Positions 1-8,746 of a stretch of 64,000 nt of DNA are shown here, one piece after another. The notes under the pieces are model-generated. The model saw only the letters and a list, made by a program, of their open reading frames with translations. It ran no database searches and was not told where the DNA came from. The translations under genes were made by a program, and so were the position numbers. The DNA is from Brevundimonas fluminis (GTDB lineage Bacteria; Pseudomonadota; Alphaproteobacteria; Caulobacterales; Caulobacteraceae), in the NCBI RefSeq assembly GCF_003934285.1, contig NZ_RQWJ01000002.1, positions 372,001 through 436,000 on the forward strand, given 5' to 3'. Numbering within the stretch: position 1 is the first letter of the stretch; each line of letters opens with the position of its first letter.

Positions 1-563
1 TCCGCCTTCGCCCGGGTGTAGGCGTCGTAGGCCAGGCCGGCGGCGTCGGCGCCGTCGCGGCGGCTCTCGAAGGTCGCGCCCGAGCGTTCGGCCCAGACCT
101 TCAGCTGTTCGCGCGCGGCGGCGCGGAAGGTGTCGCAGGCCACGATCATGACCCTGGCCCCCTGCGCGGTCAGGTCGGCGGCGATCTTGCCCAGGGTGGT
201 GGTCTTGCCCGAGCCGTTGACGCCGACGAACAGGGTCACGAACGGCTTCGGACCGGACAGCGGCTCATAGCGCGCCTGATGGTTCGCCAGCTCGGCGTGC
301 ACGGCGTCGGCCAGCGCCTCCTTCACCTCGCGCTCGTTTGCCCCCGCGTTGAAGCGCAGGTCGCGGAAGCGGGCGACGATGCGGTCGGTGGCGGCGGGCC
401 CCAGGTCGCTTTCCAGCAGATGCTCCTCCAGCCCCTCCAGCGCGGCTTCGGACAGCGGCTCCTTCACGAAGGCCGAGACGACCTGATCGGTCATCTGCTT
501 CGAGGAGCGGCTGAGCCCTTCCGTCAGCCGGGAGAACCAGCCCTTCTTGGGTGCGTCGGTCAT
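1..563 (-). CDS. ftsY: Signal recognition particle receptor FtsY, partial (C-terminus outside window)
   Basis: This is the membrane-associated SRP GTPase that receives ribosome-nascent chain-SRP complexes at the inner membrane. About 187 codons are visible. The N-terminus reads MTDAPKKGWFSRL, typical of the short alphaproteobacterial form with little acidic A domain. A four-helix N domain follows, then the P-loop GVNGSGKTTT near residues 108-117 and the G2-like DTFRAAA motif. The rest of the G domain runs off the left edge. The ATG at 563 is chosen; an in-frame ATG three codons upstream (572) is possible. The gene is divergent from nadE with about 96 bases between them. Identification is secure. 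Confidence 0.93.
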   Translation of the reverse strand, partial: MTDAPKKGWFSRLTEGLSRSSKQMTDQVVSAFVKEPLSEAALEGLEEHLLESDLGPAATDRIVARFRDLRFNAGANEREVKEALADAVHAELANHQARYEPLSGPKPFVTLFVGVNGSGKTTTLGKIAADLTAQGARVMIVACDTFRAAAREQLKVWAERSGATFESRRDGADAAGLAYDAYTRAKA

Positions 564-659
564 GATCCGCATGTAGCGAGGCGAACGGACGCCGTCACGC
601 GTCGTCATGGCGCACGACCGCGTTCGGCTCTAAATGAGCACAAGCTTCAGGAGCCCGAC

Positions 660-2711
660 GTGTCCAAGGCCCACACCTTCTTCAGCCCCCGCACCCACGG
701 CTTCGTGCGCGTGGCCGCCGCCACGCCGGTGGTGCACACCGCCGACCCGGTCGCCAACGCCGACGAGCACATCCGCCTGATCGAACAGGCCTCGGCCGAG
801 GGCGTGGACCTGATCGTCTTTCCGGAACTGAGCCTGACCGGCTACGCCCTGGACGACCTGCACATGCAGGCGGCCCTGCTGGACGAGGTGGAGCGGCAGG
901 CGGTGCGGGTCAGCGGCGCCACGAAGGCGGCGGCACTCACAGCGGTGTTCGGGGCGCCGATCCGAAATGGCGATCGGCTCTACAACTGCGCGGTTGTGGC
1001 GACGAACGGGAATGTGTGGGGCGTCGTCCCGAAGACCTATCTGCCGAATTATCGCGAGTATTATGAGAAGCGCTGGTTCACGCCGGCGTCGGCCGAAGAT
1101 GCCCATGGTTCGATCCTCCTCGAGGACACGCGACACGCGTTCGGGGCCGGATTGATCTTCGAGGCCGAGAACCGGCCCGGCTTCTCATTCGGCGTGGAGA
1201 TTTGTGAGGACTTCTGGGCGCCCGTCCCACCGTCGACGCGTCAGGCACTCGCCGGCGCCCGCATCCTCCTGAACCTCTCGGCTTCCAACATCGTCATCGG
1301 CAAGTCGGATGAGCGGGCCCTGCTGTGCGCCAGTCAGTCGGCGCGAGCCATGGCCGCCTATGTGTTCACCGCGTCGGGCTGGGGGGAGAGCACCACGGAC
1401 CTGGCCTGGGACGGCCAGGCCACGGCGTTCGAGCTGGGCGCCAAGCTGGCGCAAGGCGAGCGGTTCGGGATGACCGGCGGGTTGACCGTCGCGGACGTGG
1501 ACGTCGATCGGATCGGTCTGGATCGGCTGCGCAACGGCACATTCGCCGATTGCGCCCGGCGCGAGGGTGAAGGCGACGACTTCGAGCCCCTGTCGTTCTT
1601 CGCCGATGGCGAGGACATCCCCTCCGACCTGCGCCGCCCCCTCGATCGCTTCCCCTTCGTGCCGGACGACCCCGCGCGGCTGGATCAGGACTGTTTCGAG
1701 GCCTTCAACATCCAGGTTCAGGGCCTGATGCGTCGGCTGAAGTCGACGAACGGCAAGACGGTCGTCATCGGCGTCTCGGGCGGACTGGATTCGACGCAGG
1801 CCCTGCTGGTCTGCTGCCGCGCCTTCGATCGGCTGGGGCTGCCGAGGACGGGCATCCGGGCCTACACCATGCCCGGCTTCGCCACCTCGGACGGCACGAA
1901 GTCGAACGCCTGGGCGCTGATGCGGGCGCTGGGCGTCACGGCCGAGGAGCTGGACATCCGGCCGACCGCCGAGCTGATGCTGAAGGAGATCGGCCATCCC
2001 GCCGCCGAAGGGCAGGCGGTGCACGACGTGACCTATGAGAACGTGCAGGCGGGCCTGCGCACCGACTATCTGTTCCGGCTGGCGAACCTGCACGGCGGCT
2101 TCGTGGTCGGAACCGGCGACCTGTCGGAGCTGGCGCTGGGCTGGGCCACCTACGGCGTCGGCGACCACATGAGCCATTACGGCGTGAACTCCGGCGTGCC
2201 CAAGACCCTGATCCGCCACCTGATCCGCTGGGTCGCCGACAAGGGTCTGGTGGGCGCGGCGGCGACGCCGACCCTGCGCGCCATCCTGGCCACGGAGATC
2301 TCGCCCGAACTGGTGCCCGCCAAGGCTGGAAAAATCCAGTCGACGGAAGACGCCGTCGGCCCCTATGCCCTGAACGACTTCTTCCTGTTCCACATCAGCC
2401 GCTACGGCTTCACGCCCTCCAAGGTCGCCTTCCTGGCCTGGCAGGCGTGGAAGGATCGGACGACCGGCCACTGGCCCGCCGGCACGCCGGACGACGAAAA
2501 GGTCGAATACGACCTCGCCACCATCAAGCACTGGCTGCGGAAGTTCCTGGTCCGCTTCTTCCAGACCAGTCAGTTCAAGCGCTCGGCCCTGCCCAACGGA
2601 CCCAAGGTCGTCACCGGCGGCTCGCTGTCCCCGCGCGGCGACTGGCGCGCCCCGTCCGACGCCTCGGCAAGGGTGTGGCTGGACGAGCTTGAGGCGAACG
2701 TGCCGGACTAG
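660..2711 (+). CDS. nadE: Glutamine-dependent NAD+ synthetase
   Basis: The enzyme amidates nicotinic acid adenine dinucleotide to NAD+ in the cytoplasm, with ammonia channelled from glutamine. The protein has 683 residues, the usual length of the two-domain form. Residues 1-300 are a nitrilase-type glutaminase with the expected Glu56 (FPELSLTGY), Lys125 (VPKTYLPNY) and nucleophile Cys182 (GVEICEDFW). Residues from about 350 are the synthetase domain with the PP-loop SGGLDST at 373-379. The reading frame is open far upstream, but the GTG at 660 is preceded at good spacing by CAGGAG (648-653), and family similarity begins there. The stop overlaps the stop of the convergent hydrolase gene. Confidence 0.95.
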   Translation: MSKAHTFFSPRTHGFVRVAAATPVVHTADPVANADEHIRLIEQASAEGVDLIVFPELSLTGYALDDLHMQAALLDEVERQAVRVSGATKAAALTAVFGAPIRNGDRLYNCAVVATNGNVWGVVPKTYLPNYREYYEKRWFTPASAEDAHGSILLEDTRHAFGAGLIFEAENRPGFSFGVEICEDFWAPVPPSTRQALAGARILLNLSASNIVIGKSDERALLCASQSARAMAAYVFTASGWGESTTDLAWDGQATAFELGAKLAQGERFGMTGGLTVADVDVDRIGLDRLRNGTFADCARREGEGDDFEPLSFFADGEDIPSDLRRPLDRFPFVPDDPARLDQDCFEAFNIQVQGLMRRLKSTNGKTVVIGVSGGLDSTQALLVCCRAFDRLGLPRTGIRAYTMPGFATSDGTKSNAWALMRALGVTAEELDIRPTAELMLKEIGHPAAEGQAVHDVTYENVQAGLRTDYLFRLANLHGGFVVGTGDLSELALGWATYGVGDHMSHYGVNSGVPKTLIRHLIRWVADKGLVGAAATPTLRAILATEISPELVPAKAGKIQSTEDAVGPYALNDFFLFHISRYGFTPSKVAFLAWQAWKDRTTGHWPAGTPDDEKVEYDLATIKHWLRKFLVRFFQTSQFKRSALPNGPKVVTGGSLSPRGDWRAPSDASARVWLDELEANVPD

Positions 2712-3583
2712 GGCACGTCCGCCAGAAACTCGAAGATCGCCCGTTTCGCCTCGGGCTCGTCCAACATGGGCGCGTGGCCGACGCCCGGGACCTCGGCATA
2801 GGCCATGGTCGGCGCGCGCTTGCGCATCTTCGCCGCGATCTCCGGGCTCAGCAGGTCCGACGTCGCGCCCCGGATCAGCAGGGTCGGCCGACCCTTCGCC
2901 AGCCGCCCGAACATGGGCCACAGGTTGGGGACGAGCCCCTTGGTCCCCATCGCCTTGATCGGCACGGAGATGTCCGGGTCGTAGTCCAGGATCGGGGCGC
3001 CGTCCGGCCCCTCGCGGAAGACGCGGCGGGCGAAGGCGTCCCAGTCGGCGTCGGAATAGTGCGGCAGGGCGACGGCGTTGTGGCGCTTCGCGTACCCGGC
3101 GGCGGCGGCCCACGTCGGCGTCTCTACCGGCTGACCGGCATAGGCGGCGATGCGGGCCAGACCCTCCTTCGCCACCTCCGGGCCCACGTCGTTGATGATG
3201 GCCGCGGCGATGACCCTCGACCGGACGGCCGCGAGCGCCATGGTGATCAGGCCGCCCATGGAGGTGCCGAGGAACACCGCCCGCTCGATGCCCGCCTGCT
3301 CCATCAGGGCCAGCACGTCTTTCGCGTAGACCGGCGGCTGATAGGTCATGGGGTCCGGCGCCCGGTCCGACAGGCCGCGGCCGCGCACGTCCACCGCCAG
3401 CACGCGCCGACCGGCCCGGGCCAACTCCGGCGCGATGAAGCCGAAGTCGGCGGAGTTCCGGGTCAGGCCGTGGATGGCGATCACCGGAAGCTTCGTCTGG
3501 CCCGCACCCGGCGCGTAATCGCGGGCGTAGAGGCGCAGCCCGTCGGGGCTGGTGAAACGGCGGTCGACGTAGGGCTGGGTCAT
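2708..3583 (-). CDS. Alpha/beta hydrolase
   Basis: A cytoplasmic serine hydrolase of the alpha/beta fold, 291 residues. The oxyanion-hole region AIHGLTRN lies near residue 40, the nucleophile elbow GTSMGG near residue 110, and the catalytic His in GVGHAP near the C-terminus. A cap-like insertion lies between about residues 140 and 210. The substrate cannot be read from sequence; esters, lactones and epoxides are all possible. The start is set at ATG 3583; a GTG three codons upstream (3592) is in frame. The gene lies tail to tail with nadE and upstream on the same strand as nothing obviously related. Confidence 0.8.
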   Translation of the reverse strand: MTQPYVDRRFTSPDGLRLYARDYAPGAGQTKLPVIAIHGLTRNSADFGFIAPELARAGRRVLAVDVRGRGLSDRAPDPMTYQPPVYAKDVLALMEQAGIERAVFLGTSMGGLITMALAAVRSRVIAAAIINDVGPEVAKEGLARIAAYAGQPVETPTWAAAAGYAKRHNAVALPHYSDADWDAFARRVFREGPDGAPILDYDPDISVPIKAMGTKGLVPNLWPMFGRLAKGRPTLLIRGATSDLLSPEIAAKMRKRAPTMAYAEVPGVGHAPMLDEPEAKRAIFEFLADVP

Positions 3584-3650
3584 GGCGGCCACCCTATTTC
3601 ATCGCCCGCTGAAATCGAGCGGACTTTTCTGACGCGGCCTGACCCGCGGT

Positions 3651-4181
3651 TCAGCCGCCGAACAGTTCGTGGACGTAGTCGTCCAGGTTTCCGCCGTCGA
3701 ACCTGAAGCCCGGGATGCCCGCACGCCGCGCCGCCTCCTGGTCCGAGGGCTGGTCGCCGATCATGAAGCTGCGCGACTGGTCGATGCGGTGTTCGGCCAT
3801 GGCCCGCAGGATCATGCCGGGATTGGGCTTGCGCTCGGGGTGGTCGGGGTGCCGCCACTGATCGACCGTGGCGTCGGCGTGGTACGGGCAGGCGTAGACC
3901 GCGCCTATGATCGCGCCCCTGGCCGCCAGTCTGCGCACCAGAAGGGCGTTGAAGGCCTGCATCTGCTCCAGCGAGAACATGCCGCGCGCCACGCCCGACT
4001 GATTCGTGACGATGACGCAGAGATAGCCGAGCCGATTCAGGCGACGCACCGCCTCGGGCGCGCCGGGCATGAAGCGCAGCTGGTCCTCCCGATGCGGATA
4101 GCCCACGTCCTCGATCAGGACGCCGTCCCGATCCAGAAAGGCGGCGGGAACGACCGGTCCCGCGTTCGCCGATTGAGTCAC
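3651..4181 (-). CDS. gmhB: HAD-IIIA phosphatase, GmhB-like (heptose 1,7-bisphosphate 7-phosphatase)
   Basis: A 176-residue HAD hydrolase. It has the nucleophile motif FLDRDGVL near residues 15-22, the motif II Thr in VTNQSGVARG, the motif III Lys in ERKPNPGM and the acidic motif IV in MIGDQPSD. This combination is characteristic of GmhB and histidinol-phosphatase-like proteins; GmhB supplies ADP-heptose for LPS core. The usual zinc loop of GmhB carries Cys-x-His followed by a second Cys pair. Here the first half (CPYH) is present but the second pair is replaced by HPDHPERKP, so zinc binding is doubtful. The nearby sugar genes support an envelope role. Histidinol phosphatase is the alternative. 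Confidence 0.75.
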   Translation of the reverse strand: MTQSANAGPVVPAAFLDRDGVLIEDVGYPHREDQLRFMPGAPEAVRRLNRLGYLCVIVTNQSGVARGMFSLEQMQAFNALLVRRLAARGAIIGAVYACPYHADATVDQWRHPDHPERKPNPGMILRAMAEHRIDQSRSFMIGDQPSDQEAARRAGIPGFRFDGGNLDDYVHELFGG

Positions 4182-4325
4182 TCTGAGACCTTTGAAACCT
4201 GAACGCGCCCCCGACCGCTCCTAGCGCATGATCGTTGCAACCCGCAACGCGAAGTGACCTCCTGCGGTTTGGCGGGTCCGGACGGTTCGCGGTAAGGCCG
4301 CGCGCGATTTTTGCAGGAGACGACC

Positions 4326-5492
4326 ATGAGCATGGCGTTCATCGACCTTCAGGCCCAGCGCAAGCGCCTGAACGGCAGGATCGAGGCGGCCGTGATGGCC
4401 GCGGTCGAGGGCGGCGCCTGGGTGATGGGGCCGCAGGTGCGGCAGTTCGAGGAGGAGCTGGCGGCCTTCGGCAAGGCGAAGCACGCGCTGGGCTGCGCCA
4501 ACGGCACCGACGCCCTGATCCTGCCGCTGATCGCCTGGGGCGTGCGCACGGGCGACGCCGTGTTCGTGCCCAGCTTCACCTTCACCGCCACGGCCGAGAT
4601 CGTGCCGTGGCTGGGCGCGACCCCGATCTTCGTCGACGTCGATCCGAAGACCTACGACATGGATCCGGCCAAGCTGGAGGCCGCCGTCGCGGCGGTGAAG
4701 GCCGAGGGTCGTCTGACGCCGAAGGTGGTCATCGCCGTCGACCTGTTCGGCCAGCCGGCGGACTATCCGGCGATCAGGGCGGTGTGCGACCGGCACGGGA
4801 TGAAGCTGATCTCGGATTCGGCGCAGGGCTTCGGCTGCACGATCGGCGGCGAGCACCCGATCAGGTGGGCGGACGTGACCACCACCAGCTTCTTCCCGGC
4901 CAAGCCGCTGGGCTGCTACGGCGACGGCGGCGCGGTGCTGACCGACGACGCCGATCTGGCGCAGGAGATGGACAGCCTGCGCGTCCACGGGAAGGTCGTG
5001 GCCAAGGACCTCGGCGCCAGCGCCGCGGAGTTCGCCCACGATCCCAAATACCTCGCCATGCGCATCGGCATGAACAGCCGGTTGGACACGATCCAGGCCG
5101 CCGTCCTGATCGAGAAGCTGAAGGTCTTCCCGCAGGAGATCGAATGGCGGAACCGGATCGCCGCCCGGTACAACGACGGCCTGCGCGCCCACGTCGCCGC
5201 CGTGCCGGACGTGCCGGCCGGGAGCGTCTCCAACTGGGCCCAGTACACGATCGAGCATGAGGATCGCGACGCCCTGGCCGCGCACCTGAAGGACCGCGGC
5301 GTGCCGACCGCCGTCTATTATCCGGTGCCCATGCATCTTCAGCCGGCCTATGCCCGCTTCCCGCAGGGCGCGGGCGGCCTGCCGGTGACCGAGCGGCTGA
5401 AGGACGTGGTGATCAGCCTGCCCATGCACGCCGACCTGGACGAGGCGACTCAGGACCGCGTGATCGAGGCGGTCGCCAGCTTCGCGGGCTGA
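4326..5492 (+). CDS. DegT/DnrJ/EryC1 sugar aminotransferase (GnnB/WbpE-like)
   Basis: A PLP-dependent UDP-sugar aminotransferase, 388 residues. The start FIDLQAQRKRL, the segment ANGTDAL, the FTFTATAE block, DLFGQPADY and the PLP-lysine region FFPAKPLGCYGDGGA are all characteristic of enzymes that aminate 3-keto UDP-GlcNAc or its uronate. ATG 4326 is preceded by AGGAGA at 4315-4320. The dehydrogenase that would make the 3-keto substrate follows after 15 bases, so the pair most likely makes a 3-amino UDP-sugar. Family knowledge offers two routes: GnnB (UDP-GlcNAc3N for lipid A) or WbpE/WlbC (2,3-diaminouronate for O-antigen). No uronate-specific partner gene is nearby, which slightly favours the first. 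Confidence 0.85.
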   Translation: MSMAFIDLQAQRKRLNGRIEAAVMAAVEGGAWVMGPQVRQFEEELAAFGKAKHALGCANGTDALILPLIAWGVRTGDAVFVPSFTFTATAEIVPWLGATPIFVDVDPKTYDMDPAKLEAAVAAVKAEGRLTPKVVIAVDLFGQPADYPAIRAVCDRHGMKLISDSAQGFGCTIGGEHPIRWADVTTTSFFPAKPLGCYGDGGAVLTDDADLAQEMDSLRVHGKVVAKDLGASAAEFAHDPKYLAMRIGMNSRLDTIQAAVLIEKLKVFPQEIEWRNRIAARYNDGLRAHVAAVPDVPAGSVSNWAQYTIEHEDRDALAAHLKDRGVPTAVYYPVPMHLQPAYARFPQGAGGLPVTERLKDVVISLPMHADLDEATQDRVIEAVASFAG

Positions 5493-5507
5493 GGCTAGAA
5501 GAGGCGC

Positions 5508-6440
5508 ATGATCGCACACTTCCCCCCGCTCAAGGTCGGCGTCGCCGGCGCCGGCGTCATGGGCCGCAACCATGCCCGCGTCCTGTCCGACATCCGCGAC
5601 TTCACCCTGACGCACGTCTTCGACGCCGACGCCGTGACCGCCAAAGGCGTGGCCGAGGTCTATGACGCCGCCGGCGTGGACTCCGTCGAGGCCTTCGCGG
5701 GGGCGGGACTCGACGCGGCCGTCATCGCCACGCCGAACCGCACCCACGGCGACGTGGGCGTGGCCCTGCTGGAAAAGGGCGTCCACGTTCTGGTCGAGAA
5801 GCCGATCGCCGCCACCGTCGCGGACGCCCAGCGCCTGATCGACGCGGCGAAGGCCAACGGCCGCGTGCTGATGGTCGGCCAGGTCGAGCGGTTCAATCCC
5901 GCCGTCGAGGCGGTCAAGCGCGCCGTGGCGGACGAACAGATCATCTCCATCCAGATCACCCGCGTCGGCCCCTTTCCGCCGCGCATGGGCGAGGTCGGCG
6001 TGGTCATCGACCTGGCGGTCCACGACATCGACATCATCCGCCATCTGACGGACAGCGAGATCGTCGAGGTCCAGCCCCAGCTGGCCCGCACGAAGGCGGA
6101 GCGTGAGGACACGGCCCTGCTGCAGTTCCGGCTGGCGAACGGGACCATCGCCCACATCACGACCAACTGGGTCACGCCCTACAAGACGCGGACGTTGCAG
6201 GTCGCCACGCCGAACAAGTTCGTGGTCGCCGATCTGATGACGCGTCAGGTCACCGAATATTTCGGCCAGCAGCCGGACGGCAGCTATTCCACCCGCGGCG
6301 TCATGAGCTGGCCGAACGAGCCGCTCAAGAAGGAACTCGAAGCCTTCGCCCACGCCATCCGCACCGGCGAGGCCCCGGCGGTGACCGGCGAGGACGGGCT
6401 GCGGAACCTGGAAGTGGCGTTGAGGTGTCTGGGGGAATGA
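5508..6440 (+). CDS. Gfo/Idh/MocA oxidoreductase, probable UDP-GlcNAc 3-dehydrogenase (GnnA/WbpB-like)
   Basis: An NAD(P)-dependent sugar dehydrogenase of 310 residues. It has a Rossmann nucleotide-binding motif GVAGAGVMGRNHA near residues 12-24, the family signature VEKPIA near residue 100 (catalytic Lys), and the catalytic His region LAVHDIDI near residue 175. It would oxidise the 3-hydroxyl of a UDP-N-acetyl sugar and hand the keto-sugar to the aminotransferase encoded just upstream. The stop overlaps the following start (ATGA at 6437-6440), so three genes form one translationally coupled unit. The substrate assignment rests on the pairing and is inferred. Confidence 0.82.
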   Translation: MIAHFPPLKVGVAGAGVMGRNHARVLSDIRDFTLTHVFDADAVTAKGVAEVYDAAGVDSVEAFAGAGLDAAVIATPNRTHGDVGVALLEKGVHVLVEKPIAATVADAQRLIDAAKANGRVLMVGQVERFNPAVEAVKRAVADEQIISIQITRVGPFPPRMGEVGVVIDLAVHDIDIIRHLTDSEIVEVQPQLARTKAEREDTALLQFRLANGTIAHITTNWVTPYKTRTLQVATPNKFVVADLMTRQVTEYFGQQPDGSYSTRGVMSWPNEPLKKELEAFAHAIRTGEAPAVTGEDGLRNLEVALRCLGE

Positions 6441-7036
6441 ACCTGGTCCCCGCGGTTCTGGAGAACCGCTTCGTCCGGCTGGAGCCGCTGGACGACGGCC
6501 ACAGGGAGCCGCTGCGCGCGGCCTGCGACGCCGATCCGGAGCTGTGGCCGGCGCTCTACTACAACTCCTTCGGCGGCGAGCATTTCGACGGCGGCTGGGC
6601 GATGCTGCGGGATCAGCAGGCCAGCGGTCGACGCCTCCCCTTCGCCGTCATCCGGGGCGGCGAGGTGGTGGGCATGAGCAGCTTCATCGACATACAGCCG
6701 GCCAACCGCGCAGTGGAAATCGGCACGACCTACTATCGCCCCGACATGCGCGGCGGGCCGGTCAATCCGGCGACCAAGCGGCTGATGCTGGAGCACGCCC
6801 ACGCCTGCGGGGTCGACCGCGTCGCCTTCAAGGTCGACGACCGCAACCTGCGCAGTCAGGCGGCCATGACCAAACTGGGCGCCGTCCGCGAAGGCGTGCT
6901 GCGGCACGACCTGATCACCTGGACCGGCCATGTGCGCAGCTCCGTGGTCTTCTCGGTCCTGGCCGATGAGTGGCCGGTCGTGCGGGCGCGGCTGGACGAG
7001 CGGCTGGAGGGGTTCGGCGAGACCCGCGCGACCTAG
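6437..7036 (+). CDS. GNAT-family N-acetyltransferase (RimJ/RimL-like)
   Basis: A 199-residue acetyltransferase. The architecture resembles RimJ/RimL-type GNAT proteins: an N-terminal LENRFVRLEPL strand, a central IRGGEVVGMSSF strand, and a C-terminal segment with DDRNLRSQAAMTKLGAVREGVLR that forms the acetyl-CoA binding helix and final strand. The ATG at 6437 overlaps the upstream stop by four bases; a GTG at 6425 is in frame but lies inside the preceding gene. Coupling to the amino-sugar genes makes an aminosugar a tempting substrate, but this subgroup normally acetylates protein N-termini or small amines, so the substrate is unknown. The gene ends against the convergent MHYT kinase. Confidence 0.75.
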   Translation: MNLVPAVLENRFVRLEPLDDGHREPLRAACDADPELWPALYYNSFGGEHFDGGWAMLRDQQASGRRLPFAVIRGGEVVGMSSFIDIQPANRAVEIGTTYYRPDMRGGPVNPATKRLMLEHAHACGVDRVAFKVDDRNLRSQAAMTKLGAVREGVLRHDLITWTGHVRSSVVFSVLADEWPVVRARLDERLEGFGETRAT

Positions 7037-8685
7037 CTTCGTCCCCTCGCCCGGAAGGTGAGCTGCGCGCGCAGGCCGCCGGGGGTCCAGTCCATGTCGG
7101 CGACGCCGTCGAGGTCTCCCCTGACGCTCGTCGATATCAGACGGGAGCCGAAGCCGCTGCGGGTCGGGGCAGTCACTGCGGGTCCGTCGCGTTCAAGCCA
7201 GTCCAGAACGTTGAGACCGTTCGCATCCGCTTCGGTCCAGGCGACCAGAACAGAACCGCCGCTGACGCTGAGCGCCCCGTGTTTGGCGGCGTTCGTGACG
7301 AGTTCATGCAGGATCATGCCCATGGCCAGCGCCTGCGCCGGCCCGAGGATCACATCGGGCCCCTGCAGGCGGAACTGTTCAGGAGAGTAGGGCCGCAGCT
7401 CCTTCTCGAGCAGGTCGCGCAGAGTCGCCTGCTCCCACCCCTGGGCGGTCAGCAGGTTGTGGGTTTCCGACAGGGCCATCAGCCGGGCCTGGAACTGGGC
7501 GCCGAACTCCTCGACCGAGGTGGCGCGCCGGGCCGTCAGGGCGGCGATCGACTGGACCGTGGCCAGGGTGTTCTTCACCCGGTGGTTCAGCTCGTTGATC
7601 AGCAGCTTCTGACGCCGTTCGCTGGTTTCCAGTTCGTCGAAGGCACGTTTCCGGTCCGTGACGTCCCGGACCACCCCCGCCAGCTTGAACGGGCGGCCCG
7701 CCCGCGTGCGGACGAGCGAGCCGTAGGCCTGCACCCAGCGGCCGCTGGCGGGGAAGAAGTATTCCACGTCGTAAGGCGCCTCTCCGGCCAGCGCGCGCCG
7801 GAGCGCTTCGTCGCGTCTGGCCCGGTCGTCGCCCTGAAGCCCCTCCGGCTCGTCCACGGGATAGCCGCTGACGCCGGGCGGCAGACCCAGGAGTTCCCGA
7901 CCTCGCTCGGAGAAGCGGACCGTCCGGTCCTTCAGCGACAGTTCCCAATAACCGACGCCGCCGGCCTCGATGACGTCCAGCAGCCGCGACTTCTGATCGG
8001 CGATGGACGCGCCCAGGGCCATGAACAGGATCGACGCCGTGACCGCCGCCACGCCGACGGCCAGGGCCAGCGGCGACGCCCCGCCCTCCGTCGCCGCGCC
8101 GGTGGGGACGAGAACCATCGCGGCCATGCCGGCATAGTGCATGCCGACCACGGCCAGGCCCAGCGCCGCGGCCGCGCCCAGCCGCCACACCGCCGACGTC
8201 TCGCGCTTCGACGCCCACAGCGCGGCGAAGGAGGCGGCGACGGCGATCACGGCCGACAGCACGACCAGAGGCGGCTTCCAGCCGACGGTCGCCGTGGTCC
8301 GCATGGCGGCCATGCCGACGTAGTGCATGGCGGCGATGGCCCCGCCCATGGCCGCGGCCGACAGCGGCAGGCGGAGCCGGCCCAGCCCCGGACGCGCGGC
8401 GGCGAAGAAGGCGGCGCCCGTTCCGATCACCGCCAGAATGAAGCTGAGGGCCGTAAGGCCGGGCTCATAGCTGACCGGCGCGCCGGGATCGAAGCCCAGC
8501 ATGGCGATGAAGTGCATGGCCCAGACGCCGCCGCCCATGGCCAGGGCGGCCACGGCCAGCCAGCGGATGCGCGCCCCACCGTCGCGTTCGCGGACCCGCC
8601 CGAAAAGGTCCAGTGCCGTCCAGGCGGCGAAGGCCGCGACGGCGTAGGAGAGCAGAACGAAGACGACGCCGTGGTGTGCGTGCAC
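7033..8685 (-). CDS. MHYT-PAS-HWE sensor histidine kinase
   Basis: An inner-membrane sensor kinase of 550 residues. The first 240 residues form a seven-helix MHYT sensor with three copies of the motif (MHFIAML, MHYVGMA, MHYAGMA), whose Met/His residues are proposed in the family to bind copper and sense O2, CO or NO. A PAS domain follows (about 245-355), then an HWE/HisKA_2 kinase core with phospho-acceptor His368 in ELNHRVKN and an ATP-binding region with HELVTNAAKHGAL. HWE kinases usually feed orphan or PhyR-type regulators; no partner regulator is adjacent. The start is GTG 8685, with a stop closely upstream and no clear ribosome-binding site. Confidence 0.88.
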   Translation of the reverse strand: MHAHHGVVFVLLSYAVAAFAAWTALDLFGRVRERDGGARIRWLAVAALAMGGGVWAMHFIAMLGFDPGAPVSYEPGLTALSFILAVIGTGAAFFAAARPGLGRLRLPLSAAAMGGAIAAMHYVGMAAMRTTATVGWKPPLVVLSAVIAVAASFAALWASKRETSAVWRLGAAAALGLAVVGMHYAGMAAMVLVPTGAATEGGASPLALAVGVAAVTASILFMALGASIADQKSRLLDVIEAGGVGYWELSLKDRTVRFSERGRELLGLPPGVSGYPVDEPEGLQGDDRARRDEALRRALAGEAPYDVEYFFPASGRWVQAYGSLVRTRAGRPFKLAGVVRDVTDRKRAFDELETSERRQKLLINELNHRVKNTLATVQSIAALTARRATSVEEFGAQFQARLMALSETHNLLTAQGWEQATLRDLLEKELRPYSPEQFRLQGPDVILGPAQALAMGMILHELVTNAAKHGALSVSGGSVLVAWTEADANGLNVLDWLERDGPAVTAPTRSGFGSRLISTSVRGDLDGVADMDWTPGGLRAQLTFRARGRS

Positions 8686-8746
8686 GGGACTGCCGAGAGT
8701 GAGCGGGAAAGGCTTTATCGACCATGCCGCCGGAAGACGCCACCCG

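Noticed and set aside
1185..3113. A 642-codon minus-strand frame opposite nadE
   Set aside because: It is antisense to the conserved NAD synthetase domains and has the Arg-rich composition of a GC shadow.
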